In this document: one piece after another, positions 20,190 through 30,511 of the stretch
Layout: the number at the start of each line of letters is the position of its first letter
Position numbering within the stretch: the first letter of the stretch is position 1
Assembly (NCBI GenBank): GCA_001970955.1
Contig: MPUH01000089.1
Coordinates: 1 to 64,000 of the forward strand
From: Stentor coeruleus
Taxonomy: Eukaryota > Ciliophora > Heterotrichea > Heterotrichida > Stentoridae
DNA: 64,000 nucleotides
Direction: 5' to 3'
Made by a program: the position numbers and the translations under genes
The notes under the pieces: generated by a model
Told to the model about the DNA's origin: nothing
The model's input: the letters and a program-made list of their open reading frames with translations, nothing else
Database searches by the model: none

Positions 20190-22538
20190 ATGATAAGAAA
20201 GTTTGGCTATCTCATCGTTTTGCCGATATTCTTATCAACGATTGCATTTGTTTATATACAATCGCGACCTCCTTCATCGATAAAGTTAATATCAAATGCT
20301 TCAGAGCCTATAGAAATCATCAGAGACTTAGATGGAGTACCTCATATCCATGCAAAAAACATCTTTGATGCTTCATATGGTGCAGGCTACGCTATGGCAC
20401 AAGATCGTCTGTGGCAAATCGACATTTTCAGAAGAACTTCTAAAGGAACACTTTCAGAATTACTTGGAGAGAGCAGCCTTGAAATTGATATATTTATCAG
20501 AAACATTAAACTTAATAGGTTTTCTGAAAGAGACACTACAGATATATCACCAGAAGCACAGAAAATATTAGACGCTTTCGCTGCCGGAATCAATGATTCT
20601 GCAAAATCCATGTGGCTTCTTCCTATAGAATATTATTTAACAAGAAGTACTTTTAAAGAATTTGTTATCTCAGATACTCTAGCTGGACTTCATTTTGTTG
20701 CACTAACTTTAGGTATGACATGGGGTAATGATGTTCTTCGTCATCAATTATATCAATTACTTGGTGAAGATGCTGAATGGATAATTCCTTCACTTAAAAA
20801 AATTGTTCGGCCAAAGTCGTTTATAATATCAAATGATGAGCTTCCTGAAGAACTTAGAGGGGATTTTGGGGAAATTGAAGAAGAACATTTGACTGAAAAA
20901 GTTGACTTTGATGTGGATCTTTTACAACAAGCTGCAGGGAGTAATTCATGGGCGATATCAGGAAAATATACAGTAAGTGGGAAGCCAATTAATGTAAATG
21001 ATCCTCATTTGGCTACTACAATTCCTTCTATTTGGTATTTTTATCATATTCATTTGCCAGGAAATAATATCGCTGGGTGTGCATCATCTGGATTTCCTTT
21101 AATAATTATAGGAAGAAGCAGCTTTACTTCTTGGACTGCAACTTCTTTAAAAAGTGATGACATTGATTTATTTATGGAAAAAATACATGATGGTAAATAT
21201 TTGTATGGAGAAGAATATTTAGATCTTAAAGAATTCGAAGAAGTTATTCAAATTAAAGGACAAGAGCCTAGGAAGTTTATATTTAAAGAAACTTTACATG
21301 GACCGATTTTAGAAAATTCAATTGCTGGAGGAAGAAAACTTAGTCCTACTCTACCTAATGGTGATACAGAAAGTTTAGCATTTTGCTTTACTAATAATTG
21401 GTTAAAAGACAATAACATAGACTTTTATCACAAGCTGCTTTTTGCAAAAAAAGTTGAAGATATTCGCAGTATAATACATTATTTCAATGTTGGCAGATTA
21501 TCTTATATATTCACAACCCAATCTGGTGATATTTACTTCCAAGCGACAGGACGTTTACCTATCAGAGAAGTTGATGGGAGTTTAGTTCTTGCAGGTTGGG
21601 AAGTTAAAAATACATGGAAAGGTTTTGTTCCTCATGAAGAAATGCCTTATGTTATAAACCCAGAAAAAGGTTATATAATTACTGCAAACAATTATGTAGC
21701 AGATTCAAACTATAAGCATTCAAGAAACTTAGGAAACTACTTCAGTCAAGGACGAGCTGAAAGGATTGAAGAACTTATACAAGAAAAAATCAATAAAGGG
21801 GAAAAATTTACAGCTGCCGATCAAATTAAACTTCAACAAGATGAATTAGACGTTTTTGCAAGAGAAGGTGTACCGCATATGGTTAAAATGCTAAAAGTTC
21901 CTAATGAGTATTCTGAACAAGTTAAAGTAATGAAAGAATGGGATTTTGTTTTATCGAGAAATAGTAAAGCTGGAGCTATTTATGTTGCATGGGTTAGGCA
22001 AATTGCTAGGAATATTATTAAAGATAAAGTATCTGAAGATAGACAGCATTCATTTGTCAAGAGTTTATTTATGCAGTTGAATTTACATAAAATTTTCAGT
22101 CCAGATTATCCGTCGATAGAGAAATTATGTGATAATCCTAAAACAGAAAGAATTGAAACATGTCAAGAGTTAGTTTCTGAATCGTTTGTAGAAGCTTGCA
22201 AAATTACAGAAGGAAAAGCTTGGGGAGAGTTGCATGCACAATGGCTTAGGCATTTACCGTTTACGAATATCCCATTTTTGAGTAAGTTTTTTGATAGGAC
22301 GCATTCTGTAGGAGGGATGTATTCAACTGTTCACTCAACTCATTTTGATTGGGCATCTGAAAGCTTCTTATCGGCTTATGGGCCAGGAATGAAGTTTATA
22401 ATAGATATGGGAAATAACGAAGAACATTATTGGAGTATAAGTGCTGGCGAAAATGGGAACATTTTCAATAAATTCTATTGCAATTTATTAGAAAGTCATC
22501 ATTATGGAAATTTGACAAGGTTCACTTTTGCTGGATAA
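20190..22538 (+). CDS. Penicillin-acylase-family Ntn hydrolase, copy A
   Basis: A 782-residue protein of the penicillin amidase family (N-terminal-nucleophile hydrolases that cleave amide bonds of penicillins, acyl-homoserine lactones or lipid amides). An N-terminal hydrophobic signal (FGYLIVLPIFLSTIAFVYIQ) indicates secretion or lumenal localisation. The A-chain has the typical DLDGVPHIHAKN and YAMAQDRLWQIDIFRR. The cleavage and nucleophile site is QQAAGSNSWAIS near residue 250, where the Ser after Gly would become the new N-terminus, followed by GKPINVNDPHLATTIPSIWY. The Asn in the B-chain is plausibly GYIITANN near residue 500. Length matches bacterial homologues of about 750-850. The ATG at 20190 is chosen because it gives the signal peptide. 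The family is mainly bacterial, so an ancient transfer is likely. The substrate is unknown. Confidence 0.9.
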   Translation: MIRKFGYLIVLPIFLSTIAFVYIQSRPPSSIKLISNASEPIEIIRDLDGVPHIHAKNIFDASYGAGYAMAQDRLWQIDIFRRTSKGTLSELLGESSLEIDIFIRNIKLNRFSERDTTDISPEAQKILDAFAAGINDSAKSMWLLPIEYYLTRSTFKEFVISDTLAGLHFVALTLGMTWGNDVLRHQLYQLLGEDAEWIIPSLKKIVRPKSFIISNDELPEELRGDFGEIEEEHLTEKVDFDVDLLQQAAGSNSWAISGKYTVSGKPINVNDPHLATTIPSIWYFYHIHLPGNNIAGCASSGFPLIIIGRSSFTSWTATSLKSDDIDLFMEKIHDGKYLYGEEYLDLKEFEEVIQIKGQEPRKFIFKETLHGPILENSIAGGRKLSPTLPNGDTESLAFCFTNNWLKDNNIDFYHKLLFAKKVEDIRSIIHYFNVGRLSYIFTTQSGDIYFQATGRLPIREVDGSLVLAGWEVKNTWKGFVPHEEMPYVINPEKGYIITANNYVADSNYKHSRNLGNYFSQGRAERIEELIQEKINKGEKFTAADQIKLQQDELDVFAREGVPHMVKMLKVPNEYSEQVKVMKEWDFVLSRNSKAGAIYVAWVRQIARNIIKDKVSEDRQHSFVKSLFMQLNLHKIFSPDYPSIEKLCDNPKTERIETCQELVSESFVEACKITEGKAWGELHAQWLRHLPFTNIPFLSKFFDRTHSVGGMYSTVHSTHFDWASESFLSAYGPGMKFIIDMGNNEEHYWSISAGENGNIFNKFYCNLLESHHYGNLTRFTFAG

Positions 22539-22811
22539 TGAGTAGTTTAGTTATTAAGAATTAGATTTCTTATTTTTTGCTTTAGTTTTTATATTTTTGC
22601 TTTATCATTTTTAATAGTCGTAAAAATTTAATTTGCCATGGGCTGCTAAAGATAAAGAATATGATTGTAAACTCTTATATCCAATATATATTAAAACCAT
22701 AAAGTAGTTGCTAAAAAGACTTAATATACTTGTTTTTATTAGAACTAGATGCATATTATTTTCAAGCATTTCAATAAATTAAAAAATTATAGATATGAAA
22801 ATCCTAATTAG

Positions 22812-22901
22812 TTAAAGTTCTTCTTTATTCTCTTCTTGCCTTCAAATATTTCTAAATCTTCTTGGTTTCTTGATTCTTGAGACTGATCCTTTTCTAAATC
22901 T
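22812..22901 (-). pseudogene. Captured 3' tail of the HYOU1-like gene
   Basis: The minus strand reads almost the same as the last 30 codons of the HYOU1-like gene at 26700-29589 (DQSQESRNQEDLEIFEG here, DQSQGSRNQEDLEIFEG there). One base is missing after that, so the last few residues are out of frame. It has no upstream exon or start and is a passive passenger of the tandem duplication. Confidence 0.88.
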
Positions 22902-22929
22902 GTAGGGGTGGACAAGGTAGCGTTTGCCT
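22902..22929. other. Duplication junction filler
   Basis: Twenty-eight bases that belong to neither duplicated copy, richer in G than the surroundings (GTAGGGGTGGACAAGGTAGC). This is probably filler DNA or a remnant from the recombination that made the tandem repeat. Confidence 0.5.
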
Positions 22930-23811
22930 ATTGTAAGAAATCTATTTGAGAATTAATATTTAACTAATAATAAGATAATATCTAATAGCAAATTTAATAG
23001 AATTCAAAACCTTAAAATCATATTTAGAATATTCTATAGCAACCATAAAAGCTGGAAAGACAATATCTATAAATGAGTTAATGATTGATTTCAAGGAGAC
23101 TATTTACTGAAGAAAATCTTCCTGTTAACCAATATAATGCAGTTTTATATTGAGAAAGGTACAAATTGTATAGAGAGTTTAGAAAGGATAAAAAGGGAAT
23201 GCTAGATTATTGTTATCGTATAAAAACCTAAGGAGTATTTATTTTTAAATAATAAAGCAACTAAATAACTTTATTCTAGTTTCAAGATAAGCATAAAAAA
23301 ACCTAACAAAATATACAAAGAGATGACATTTTGATTAAATTTTACTAAGTACAATATGTATTCATATAAAATTGCAAGATCGCTTTGATCAAAAAAAATT
23401 ATTATTCACATGACCAAACACAAAATTTTTCTGAATCTTGCTAAAAATACCTTATCTGAAATCAGCATAATCTTTAGTAATTATATAACTATTTAAAAGT
23501 GAAATCTAATAAATTACTTAATTTTTTTTTTAAATTTGATGAATGCTCACAAGTCATAATCAAAGCAAATAAAAAAGTAAAAAAATCTCTCTAACTATTC
23601 ATCATAGAATAATATGATATTATGTTTACAAATCTAAAAAAAAGTAAAATTTTAAAAACAAGTGCCTGATCTGCAGCCAACGTCTCAATCCAAAATATTT
23701 TAACAGGCATTATATCATAGCCTAATTAGATTAATAGAATTCTAGCTGAGTAAAAGCTATTAATAAATTAAGCCTATTTTTTATATGGATGATCTATGAT
23801 GGTTTTTATAA

Positions 23812-26271
23812 ATGATAAAAAGGTTTTGCTGTTTCATCGTTTTGCCGATATTTTTATCAACGATTGCATTTGTTTACATACAATCGCGACCTCCTTCATC
23901 GATAAAGCTAATAACAAATGCTTCAGAGCCTATAGAAATCATCAGAGACTTAGATGGAGTGCCTCATATCCATGCAAAAAACATCTTTGATGCTTCATAT
24001 GGTGTAGGCTATGCTATGGCACAAGATCGTCTATGGCAAGTCGATATCTTCAGAAGAACTTCTAAAGGAACACTTTCAGAATTACTTGGGGAGGGCAGCC
24101 TTGAAATCGACATATTTATCAGAAATATTAAACTTAATAGGCTTTCCGAAAGAGACACTACGGATTTATCACCAGAAGCACAGAAAATATTAGACGCTTT
24201 CGCTGCCGGGATCAATGATTCTGCAAAATCCATGTGGCTTCTTCCTATAGAATATTATTTAACAAGAAGTACTTTTAAAGAATTTGTTATCTCAGATACT
24301 CTAGCTGGAACTCATTTTATTGCACTTACTTTAGGTATGACATGGGGTAATGATGTACTTCGTCATCAATTGTATCAATTACTTGGTGAAGATGCTGAAT
24401 GGATAATTCCTTCACTTAAAAAAATTGTACGGCCAAAGTCATTTATAATATCAAATGATGAGCTTCCTGAAGAACTTAGAGGGGATTTTGAGGAAATTAA
24501 AGAAGAACATTTGACTGAAAAAGTTGATTTTGATGTGGATCTTTTACAACAAGCTGCAGGGAGTAATTCATGGGCGATATCAGGAAAATATACAGTAAGT
24601 GGGAAGCCAATTAATGTAAATGATCCTCATTTGGCAACCACAATTCCTTCTATTTGGTATTTTTATCATATTCATTTGCCAGGAAATAATATCGCTGGGT
24701 ATGCATCATCTGGACATCCATTAATAAACATAGGAAGAAGCAGTTTTACTTCTTGGACTGTAACTTCTTTAAAAAGTGATGACATTGATTTATTTATAGA
24801 AAAAATACATGATGGCAAATATTTATATGGAGAAGAATATTTAGATCTTGAAGAATTCGAAGAAGTTATTCAAATTAAAGGACAAGAGCCTAGGAAGTTT
24901 GTATTTAAAGAAACCTTGCATGGACCGATTTTAGAAAATTCAATCGCTGGAGGAAGAAAATTTAGTCCTTCTCTACCTAATGGTGATACAGAAAGTTTAG
25001 CATTTTGTTTTATTAATAATTGGTTAAAAGACAATAACATAGACTTTTTTCACAAGCTGCTTTTTGCAAAAAAAGTTGAAGATATTCGCAGTATAATACA
25101 TTATTTCAATGTTGGCAGATTATCTTATATATTCACAACCCAATCTGGCGATATTTACTTCCAAGCGACAGGACGTGTANCGATATTTACTTCCAAGCGA
25201 CAGGACGTGTACCTATCAGAGAAGTTGATGGAAGTTTAGTTCTTGCAGGTTGGGAAGTTAAAAATACATGGAAAGGTTTTGTTCCTCATGAAGAAATGCC
25301 TTATGTTATAAACCCAGAAAAAGGTTATATCATTACTGCAAACAATTATGCAGCAGATTCAAACTATAAGCATTCAAGAAATTTAGGAAACTACTTCAGT
25401 CAAGGACGAGCTGAAAGGATTGAAGAACTTATACAAGAAAAAATCAATAAAGGGGAAAAATTTACAGCTGCCGATCAAATTAAACTTCAACAAGATGAAT
25501 TAGACGTTTTTGCAAGAGAAGGTGTACCGCATATGGTTAAAATGCTAAAAGTTCCTAATGAGTACTCTGAACAAGCTAAAGCAATGAAAGAATGGGATTT
25601 TGTTTTATCGAGAAATAGTAAAGCTGGAGCTATTTATGTTGCATGGGCTAGGCAAATTGCTAGGAATATTATTAAAGATAAAGTATCTGAAGATAGNTAA
25701 AGCTGGAGCTATTTATGTTGCATGGGCTAGGCAAATTGCTAGGAATATTATTAAAGATAAAGTATCTGAAGATAGGCAACATTCATTTCTCAAGAGTTTA
25801 TTTATGCAGTTGAATTTGCATAAAATTTTTAGTCCAGATTATTTGTCGATAGAAAAATTATGTGACAATCCTAAAACAGAAAGAATTGAAACATGTCAAG
25901 AGTTAGTTTCTGAGTCGTTTGTAGAAGCTTGCAAAATTACAGAAGGAAAAGCTTGGGGAGAGTTGCATGCACAATGGCTTAGGCATTTACCTTTTACGAA
26001 TATCCCGTTTTTGAGTATGTTTTTTGATAGGACGCATTCTGTAGGAGGGATGTATTCTACTATTCACTCAACTCATTTTGATTGGGCATCTGAAAGCTTC
26101 TTATCAACTGTTGGGCCAGGAATGAAATTAATAATAGATATGGGAAACAATGAAGAGCATTACTGGAGTATAAGTGCTGGCGAAAATGGGAACATTTTCA
26201 GTAAATTCTATTGCAATTTATTAGAAAGTCATCATTATGGAAATTTGACAAGGTTTACTTTTGCTGGATAA
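23812..26271 (+). CDS. Penicillin-acylase-family Ntn hydrolase, copy B (split by two assembly gaps)
   Basis: A close paralogue of the gene at 20190-22538, with the same signal peptide, A-chain signatures and QQAAGSNSWAIS nucleophile site. As assembled it is interrupted at two single-N positions (25180 and 25697), each preceded and followed by an identical stretch of 31 and 78 bases. Removing one copy of each stretch plus the N leaves 2349 bp, exactly the length of copy A. The breaks are therefore assembly artefacts and the gene is probably intact with 782 residues. Amino-acid differences from copy A are few and mostly conservative, for example CASSGFPLII against YASSGHPLIN near residue 300, close to the substrate pocket in this family. 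Substrate preference could therefore differ. Confidence 0.88.
25149..25211 (+). repeat. Unmerged assembly overlap (31 bp, N at 25180)
   Basis: Bases 25149-25179 are repeated exactly at 25181-25211 with a single N between. Copy A of the gene has this stretch once. This is best read as two contig ends joined without collapsing their overlap. Confidence 0.93.
25619..25775 (+). repeat. Unmerged assembly overlap (78 bp, N at 25697)
   Basis: Bases 25619-25696 recur exactly at 25698-25775, separated by one N. Copy A has the stretch once, and collapsing it restores the frame. Confidence 0.93.
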
Positions 26272-26699
26272 TGAGTAGTTTAGTTATTAAGAATTAGATT
26301 TCTTATTTTAGCTTAGTTTTTATTTTTTTCTTTATCATTTTTAATAGTTATAAAAAGTTTATCAACATCAGAAATATTAAAAGCCTTTTCGAACAGCATA
26401 TAAATAATATGGGGAACAGAATAAAAAACAAAAAATACTTTTTTACACATTTATCGGGAATCCTATAATTAAAAAATTTTTCCTAAATATTTTTTTTTAT
26501 TTATTATGGGCTGATAAAGATAAAGCATATGATCGTAAATTCTTATATCAAATATATATTAAAGCCATAAAGTAGCTGCTAAAAAGACTTAATATATTTG
26601 TTTTTATTAATACTAAATACATATTATTTTCTAGTATTTGAAATTTTTATAAGTTTTATCAATAAATTAAAAAGCTATAGATATGAATATCCTAATTAG

Positions 26700-29589
26700 T
26701 TAAAGGTCTTCTTTATTCTCTTCTTCACCTTCAAATATTTCTAAATCTTCTTGGTTTCTTGATCCTTGAGACTGATCTTTTTCTAAATCTTCTTGTTTTT
26801 CAGTTTCTTGGGATGGATTTTTTTCTAAACCTTCTTGTTTTTCTGTCTCTGAGTCTTTTGATGAATCTTTTTCTGAGTCAGCTGAAGTTTCTTTATCATC
26901 AGTTTTGAAATTTCTGAATTTTCTCCAGTCAAAATCTTCACCAAAGTTAGTGGAATCTGGCGTTGGTTTTTTTCCTGGAGGTTTAGGTTTTTGCATTCGT
27001 TTAAGTTTTTCAATATGCTTTTCTACTAAACTTATTTTGTTTTCTAATTCGGAAATCCTAAAAACAAGTGGTTCCCAGTTTTCTAACTTCGCTTGTTCTG
27101 CAGATTTTGTCCTGACCCATTCATCTGTTTCATTCAATTTTACCCATGCAAGAACTGTTTCTTCTAATGAAATCCATGGTTTTGTTTCATTTAATTTTAT
27201 AAGATCATCTTGAAGATGTCCAAGTATTTTAAAAGCATTTTCTATAGCAGATTCTCGGAAATCATATTCTTTAATTCTTTGCAAAGCATCAGCTATGAGG
27301 GATTCTAATTCTCTTTTTTTACTGTTGATCTCAGAAGCAGTTGATGACTCAAATTCATCAGTTTCTATCCATATTCTAAGCTCACTAGTCTTTTCTGATA
27401 AACTATCCTTTTCGGCTTCAGAGATGAATTTTATAAAGTCTTCATCTTCAATTTTTTCTGATACTTCGTAGATGTAAGATTCGATATTATTTTTGGCTTC
27501 AGCTACTTTTTTAGCTTGAAGTTCTGCTTCTTTAAGGTTTTTGAGGCGTTTGATTATTTCTGAAACTTTTTCCATTGTTATCATTTGGGGCTGCTCGATT
27601 TCAACTTCGTGGAGTTTTAGAGATACTGTTTTGGAGGGGATTTTCTTTTTAGGTTTTGTGCTTTCTGTTGTTTCTTCAGGCTTTTCTTGAGAAATTTCTT
27701 CATTTTTATCATTTTCTCCATTATCATCATTTTTTTCAGTAGTTTTTTTGTTTTCTTCAGTAGTTTCTTTATTTTCTTCAGTAGTTTCTTTATTTTCTTC
27801 AGTATTTTCTTTGTTTCCTTTATCAGCATTTTCATTTTTTTCATTATTTTCAGTACTCTCCTTGCTTTCCTCCACAACATTTTCTTCAGTATTTTCTGAA
27901 TCACCATTTTTTTCTTTGTCTCCCCCCTTATCTCCATCATCATTATTTATGCTATCTTCCTCCTCATTGCCTTCTACTCCATCCTCAGCTAAATCCTTTT
28001 TCCCATCTTTATTTTCCTGTTTCTCTTCAACATTTTTCTTCACATCATACTTAGCATCAGCAGCATGTAAAAATGGTATCCCACTATAATCCAAAATAAA
28101 GCTAAAAAACAAGTTCACCTGTTCTTTTTCCAACTCTGAAATCCCTTTAACTTCATTAAAACACAAAGGAATCCTTTTATCCCCAAACTCTTCTTCAATA
28201 AACACAACAAGATTTCTATTATAACTGAAAGTGATTTTTTTCTTACCTCCTAATTTAGCTTCTTCTTTAAACAATACAATTTCTTTACTCCAACTTTCAT
28301 CATCTTCTGAATAAAACTTAGCAATATAAGTTTTTGTCCCAATATCAGAAAGCCACATAGGTTTTACTTGAATAACCGAGCTAAAATTAGCAGCATAAAT
28401 CGCTGCACCATGTGCCATACTTTCATCTCCATTTAAATGTGTACTTGTATCAATACCAGTTTTTTCCTTTAACAATTCTTGAACTTTTGGTATTCTAGAA
28501 ACTCCTCCAATAATTTCCAAAGTATTAACTTGACTTATTTCCACCCCAGATTTTTCTAATACTTCAAATACTGGTTTAATAAGCCTATCAGTATAAGGTT
28601 TGATAAGGTTTTCAAATTCTTCTCTAGTCAAAGTGTACTTGAAATCAATACCTTTGTATAAACTGTTGACTATAACAAAAACTGATTTATTTGCGCTAAG
28701 AGTTTTTTTTACTTGATTTGCCTGTTGAAACAGTCTTACCATTGATTTCGGCACAGAAGTTATATCATAAGAATGAATTTCCTTAAACTTCTCAGCCAAA
28801 TAATTAGCTAGCAAAGAATCAAAAAGACTTCCTCCAAGTGAATCATCATAAGCATGTGCTAAAATTTCCACATTTTCTAATTGTTTATTTGCTGTATTAT
28901 TCACACTACTATACTTAGCCAATGTCACTTGTAAATACGATGCACCCAAATTATAAAACAAAGAATAATGATCAGTTTCATTATCCAGTCTATCTATAGC
29001 ATAATAAAAAGCAGCACCAGTGTTTTCATGCATCAAAGCTAAAACATTCAATCCAGCCGCATGTGCAGAACTTATTAAAGCTATTCTTTGCCCTCTAGTC
29101 CAAAAACTTGGTATTGTTATAACACAATCTTTTACACTACCTTCTCCAAATTTCTTAGACATTTCTTTAACATATTCTAAAATCATAGCAACAATTTCTT
29201 CAGTTTCATAGTTTTCATTACCTATTTTTATCATTGTACTATTCCTTTCTGAGTTCTCAACTATTTTCAAAGGTTGAAATGTTCTTAAGAAATAATCATC
29301 ACTATTGTAAACTTTTCCAAATAGATTTTTAGCAAATAAAACTGTGGTTTCAGGTCGTTTACTTTGCTCCTGTAAAGCATTATACCCATATTGACGCCCT
29401 TTATCAGTAAAAGCTAAAGCCATAGGTGTTGATCTTTTTGATTGTTCATTCTCAACTATAAGCAATTTTTTCCCAGGCCTAATCAAACTAGTCTATTTAA
29501 TCAAATACCTTAATAAGCTCTGAGCCTAAATCAACCCCAATAACTGATGATGAAGCAATTCCAAGCAAAACATAAATTAATTGCCACAT
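26700..29589 (-). CDS. HYOU1: ER-lumenal HSP110/GRP170 chaperone (HYOU1-like)
   Basis: Two exons (29589-29509 and 29492-26700) across a 16-nt intron give 957 residues. Exon 1 encodes a signal peptide and the first ATPase strand (MWQLIYVLLGIASSSVIGVD, then LGSELIK), and exon 2 continues TSLIRPGKKL. The Hsp70-type ATPase follows: VKDCVITIPSFWTRGQRIAL, ENTGAAFYYAID, YDDSLGGSLFDSLL and LEIIGGVSRIPKVQELLKE. A long acidic low-complexity insert (about residues 500-620, with TTEENKE repeats) and a helical C-terminal domain are typical of GRP170. GRP170 acts as nucleotide-exchange factor for BiP and as a holdase in the ER. The last four residues are KEDL, resembling a scrambled KDEL-type retention signal. 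The neighbouring acylases also carry signal peptides, but no functional link is implied. Confidence 0.92.
27730..27815 (-). repeat. 21-bp coding minisatellite in the HYOU1-like gene
   Basis: Three to four near-identical 21-bp units encode the heptapeptide TTEENKE in the acidic linker of the chaperone. Such linker repeats vary easily in length and are unlikely to matter for the fold. Confidence 0.75.
29493..29508 (-). other. 16-nt spliceosomal intron
   Basis: On the minus strand the intron reads GTATTTGATTAAATAG. It holds the in-frame stop that otherwise separates the signal-peptide exon from the chaperone body. The A at -6 and the ATAG end match the 15-nt introns; the extra base is in the middle. 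Confidence 0.92.
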
Positions 29590-29734
29590 ATACGTGTTAA
29601 ATAATGGAGTTTGAATATATTTTCTAAATGGATTAAGAGATCGTCATACAATTTTATGCTTATAATTACTAATAAACATAATACTTTTTATTCTTATAAC
29701 AACACTAATTTGTATATTACTTAAATAAATATAA

Positions 29735-30463
29735 TTAAAAAATCGGACTCCTCGTCCTCGGAGTATTTAGTCTTTCTAAAGATTTTTCAATCTGTAGTTT
29801 TTTCATACTATCATTTCTCTGCAATTTATTAAATCTTATCACTGACCTTATCCCATTTCTTTGTGGAAACAAAACTGACTTTTCAGCTTTCTCAAAGCTT
29901 TTTTTAATATGCAAACAATCTATCAACCTATTCCCAGGACTAAAACTCCTAAGTGCTTCAAAAATATCATTAAATTCCCTATAGCTATTTTCTGCTTCTT
30001 TTTCTACTATAGGATAATGTTTAAGCATTAATTTGTTTTGTCTACCAAGTTCTCTACAATTCTCAACAATTTTATCAATATTCTTAAATTCTCTTGGTGA
30101 TTTTTTAAGATTCCTATTTGTTTCATTAATTTTTTCAGGAGACAAAGTGTGTTTTTTTAAGATTTTAGAAATATCTGGCTTAAGTTTTAAGATTCTTTCA
30201 GATTTTAGCGCTTTTGATGACTTTTTTCTATTTACAACTGGAAAATTCAACTTAAGTCTGATTTTTTCTCGCTCTTGATCGTATTTGTATTGCATTGTTT
30301 GCATTTCTTCATAGGCTTTATCGTAATTTTGTGGGATAGTACATAGAGTTCGTTTGCTAGCTCCGTTAGGCTCATAACACTTGAATTCTTTTGCTACCCT
30401 AGCGTTTATTACATGAAAAGAGTTTGATGTGTTTTGATTATTCATTTTACAACAAAAAATCAA
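29735..30463 (-). CDS. Basic protein of unknown function
   Basis: A 242-residue frame. The second Met (30445, MNNQNTSNSF) is a more likely start than the first because MIFCCK precedes it without obvious purpose, giving 236 residues. The protein is Lys/Arg/Asn-rich with a short helical segment (DKAYEEMQTMQYKYDQEREK) and a C-terminal RLNTPRTRSPIF that looks like a proline-directed phosphorylation site. No family was recognised. It lies tail-to-head with the next gene upstream (30512-31378) on the same strand. Confidence 0.65.
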   Translation of the reverse strand: MIFCCKMNNQNTSNSFHVINARVAKEFKCYEPNGASKRTLCTIPQNYDKAYEEMQTMQYKYDQEREKIRLKLNFPVVNRKKSSKALKSERILKLKPDISKILKKHTLSPEKINETNRNLKKSPREFKNIDKIVENCRELGRQNKLMLKHYPIVEKEAENSYREFNDIFEALRSFSPGNRLIDCLHIKKSFEKAEKSVLFPQRNGIRSVIRFNKLQRNDSMKKLQIEKSLERLNTPRTRSPIF

Positions 30464-30511
30464 TAGGTTAAGATATTATTCAAGAAATCCATTTATTATC
30501 TAGTTAATAAT

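Larger units (their letters stand above)
19338..22901 (+). repeat. Tandem segmental duplication, copy A
   Basis: A block of about 3.56 kb repeated as copy B at 22930-26790. Similarity begins at ATTGTAAGAAAT (19338 and 22930) and runs through about 850 bp of upstream spacer, the whole acylase gene, the 3' spacer and the last 90 bases of a HYOU1-like tail. The genes are closer in sequence than the spacers. The 3' spacer of copy B has about 165 bp not present in copy A (roughly 26350-26510). Between the copies lie 28 bp (22902-22929) with no clear counterpart, the probable duplication junction. Confidence 0.92.
22930..26790 (+). repeat. Tandem segmental duplication, copy B
   Basis: The second copy of the block described at 19338-22901. 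It includes two assembly-derived local duplications (at 25149-25211 and 25619-25775) and about 165 bp of extra 3' spacer. Its right end overlaps the last exon of the intact HYOU1-like gene, so the intact gene marks the original locus and copy A the derived end. Confidence 0.9.

Noticed and set aside
27617-28089. Long opposite-strand and other-frame ORFs over the HYOU1-like linker
   Set aside because: They are shadows of a low-complexity Glu/Lys/Asn-rich coding region and consist of Lys or Phe/Ser runs only.
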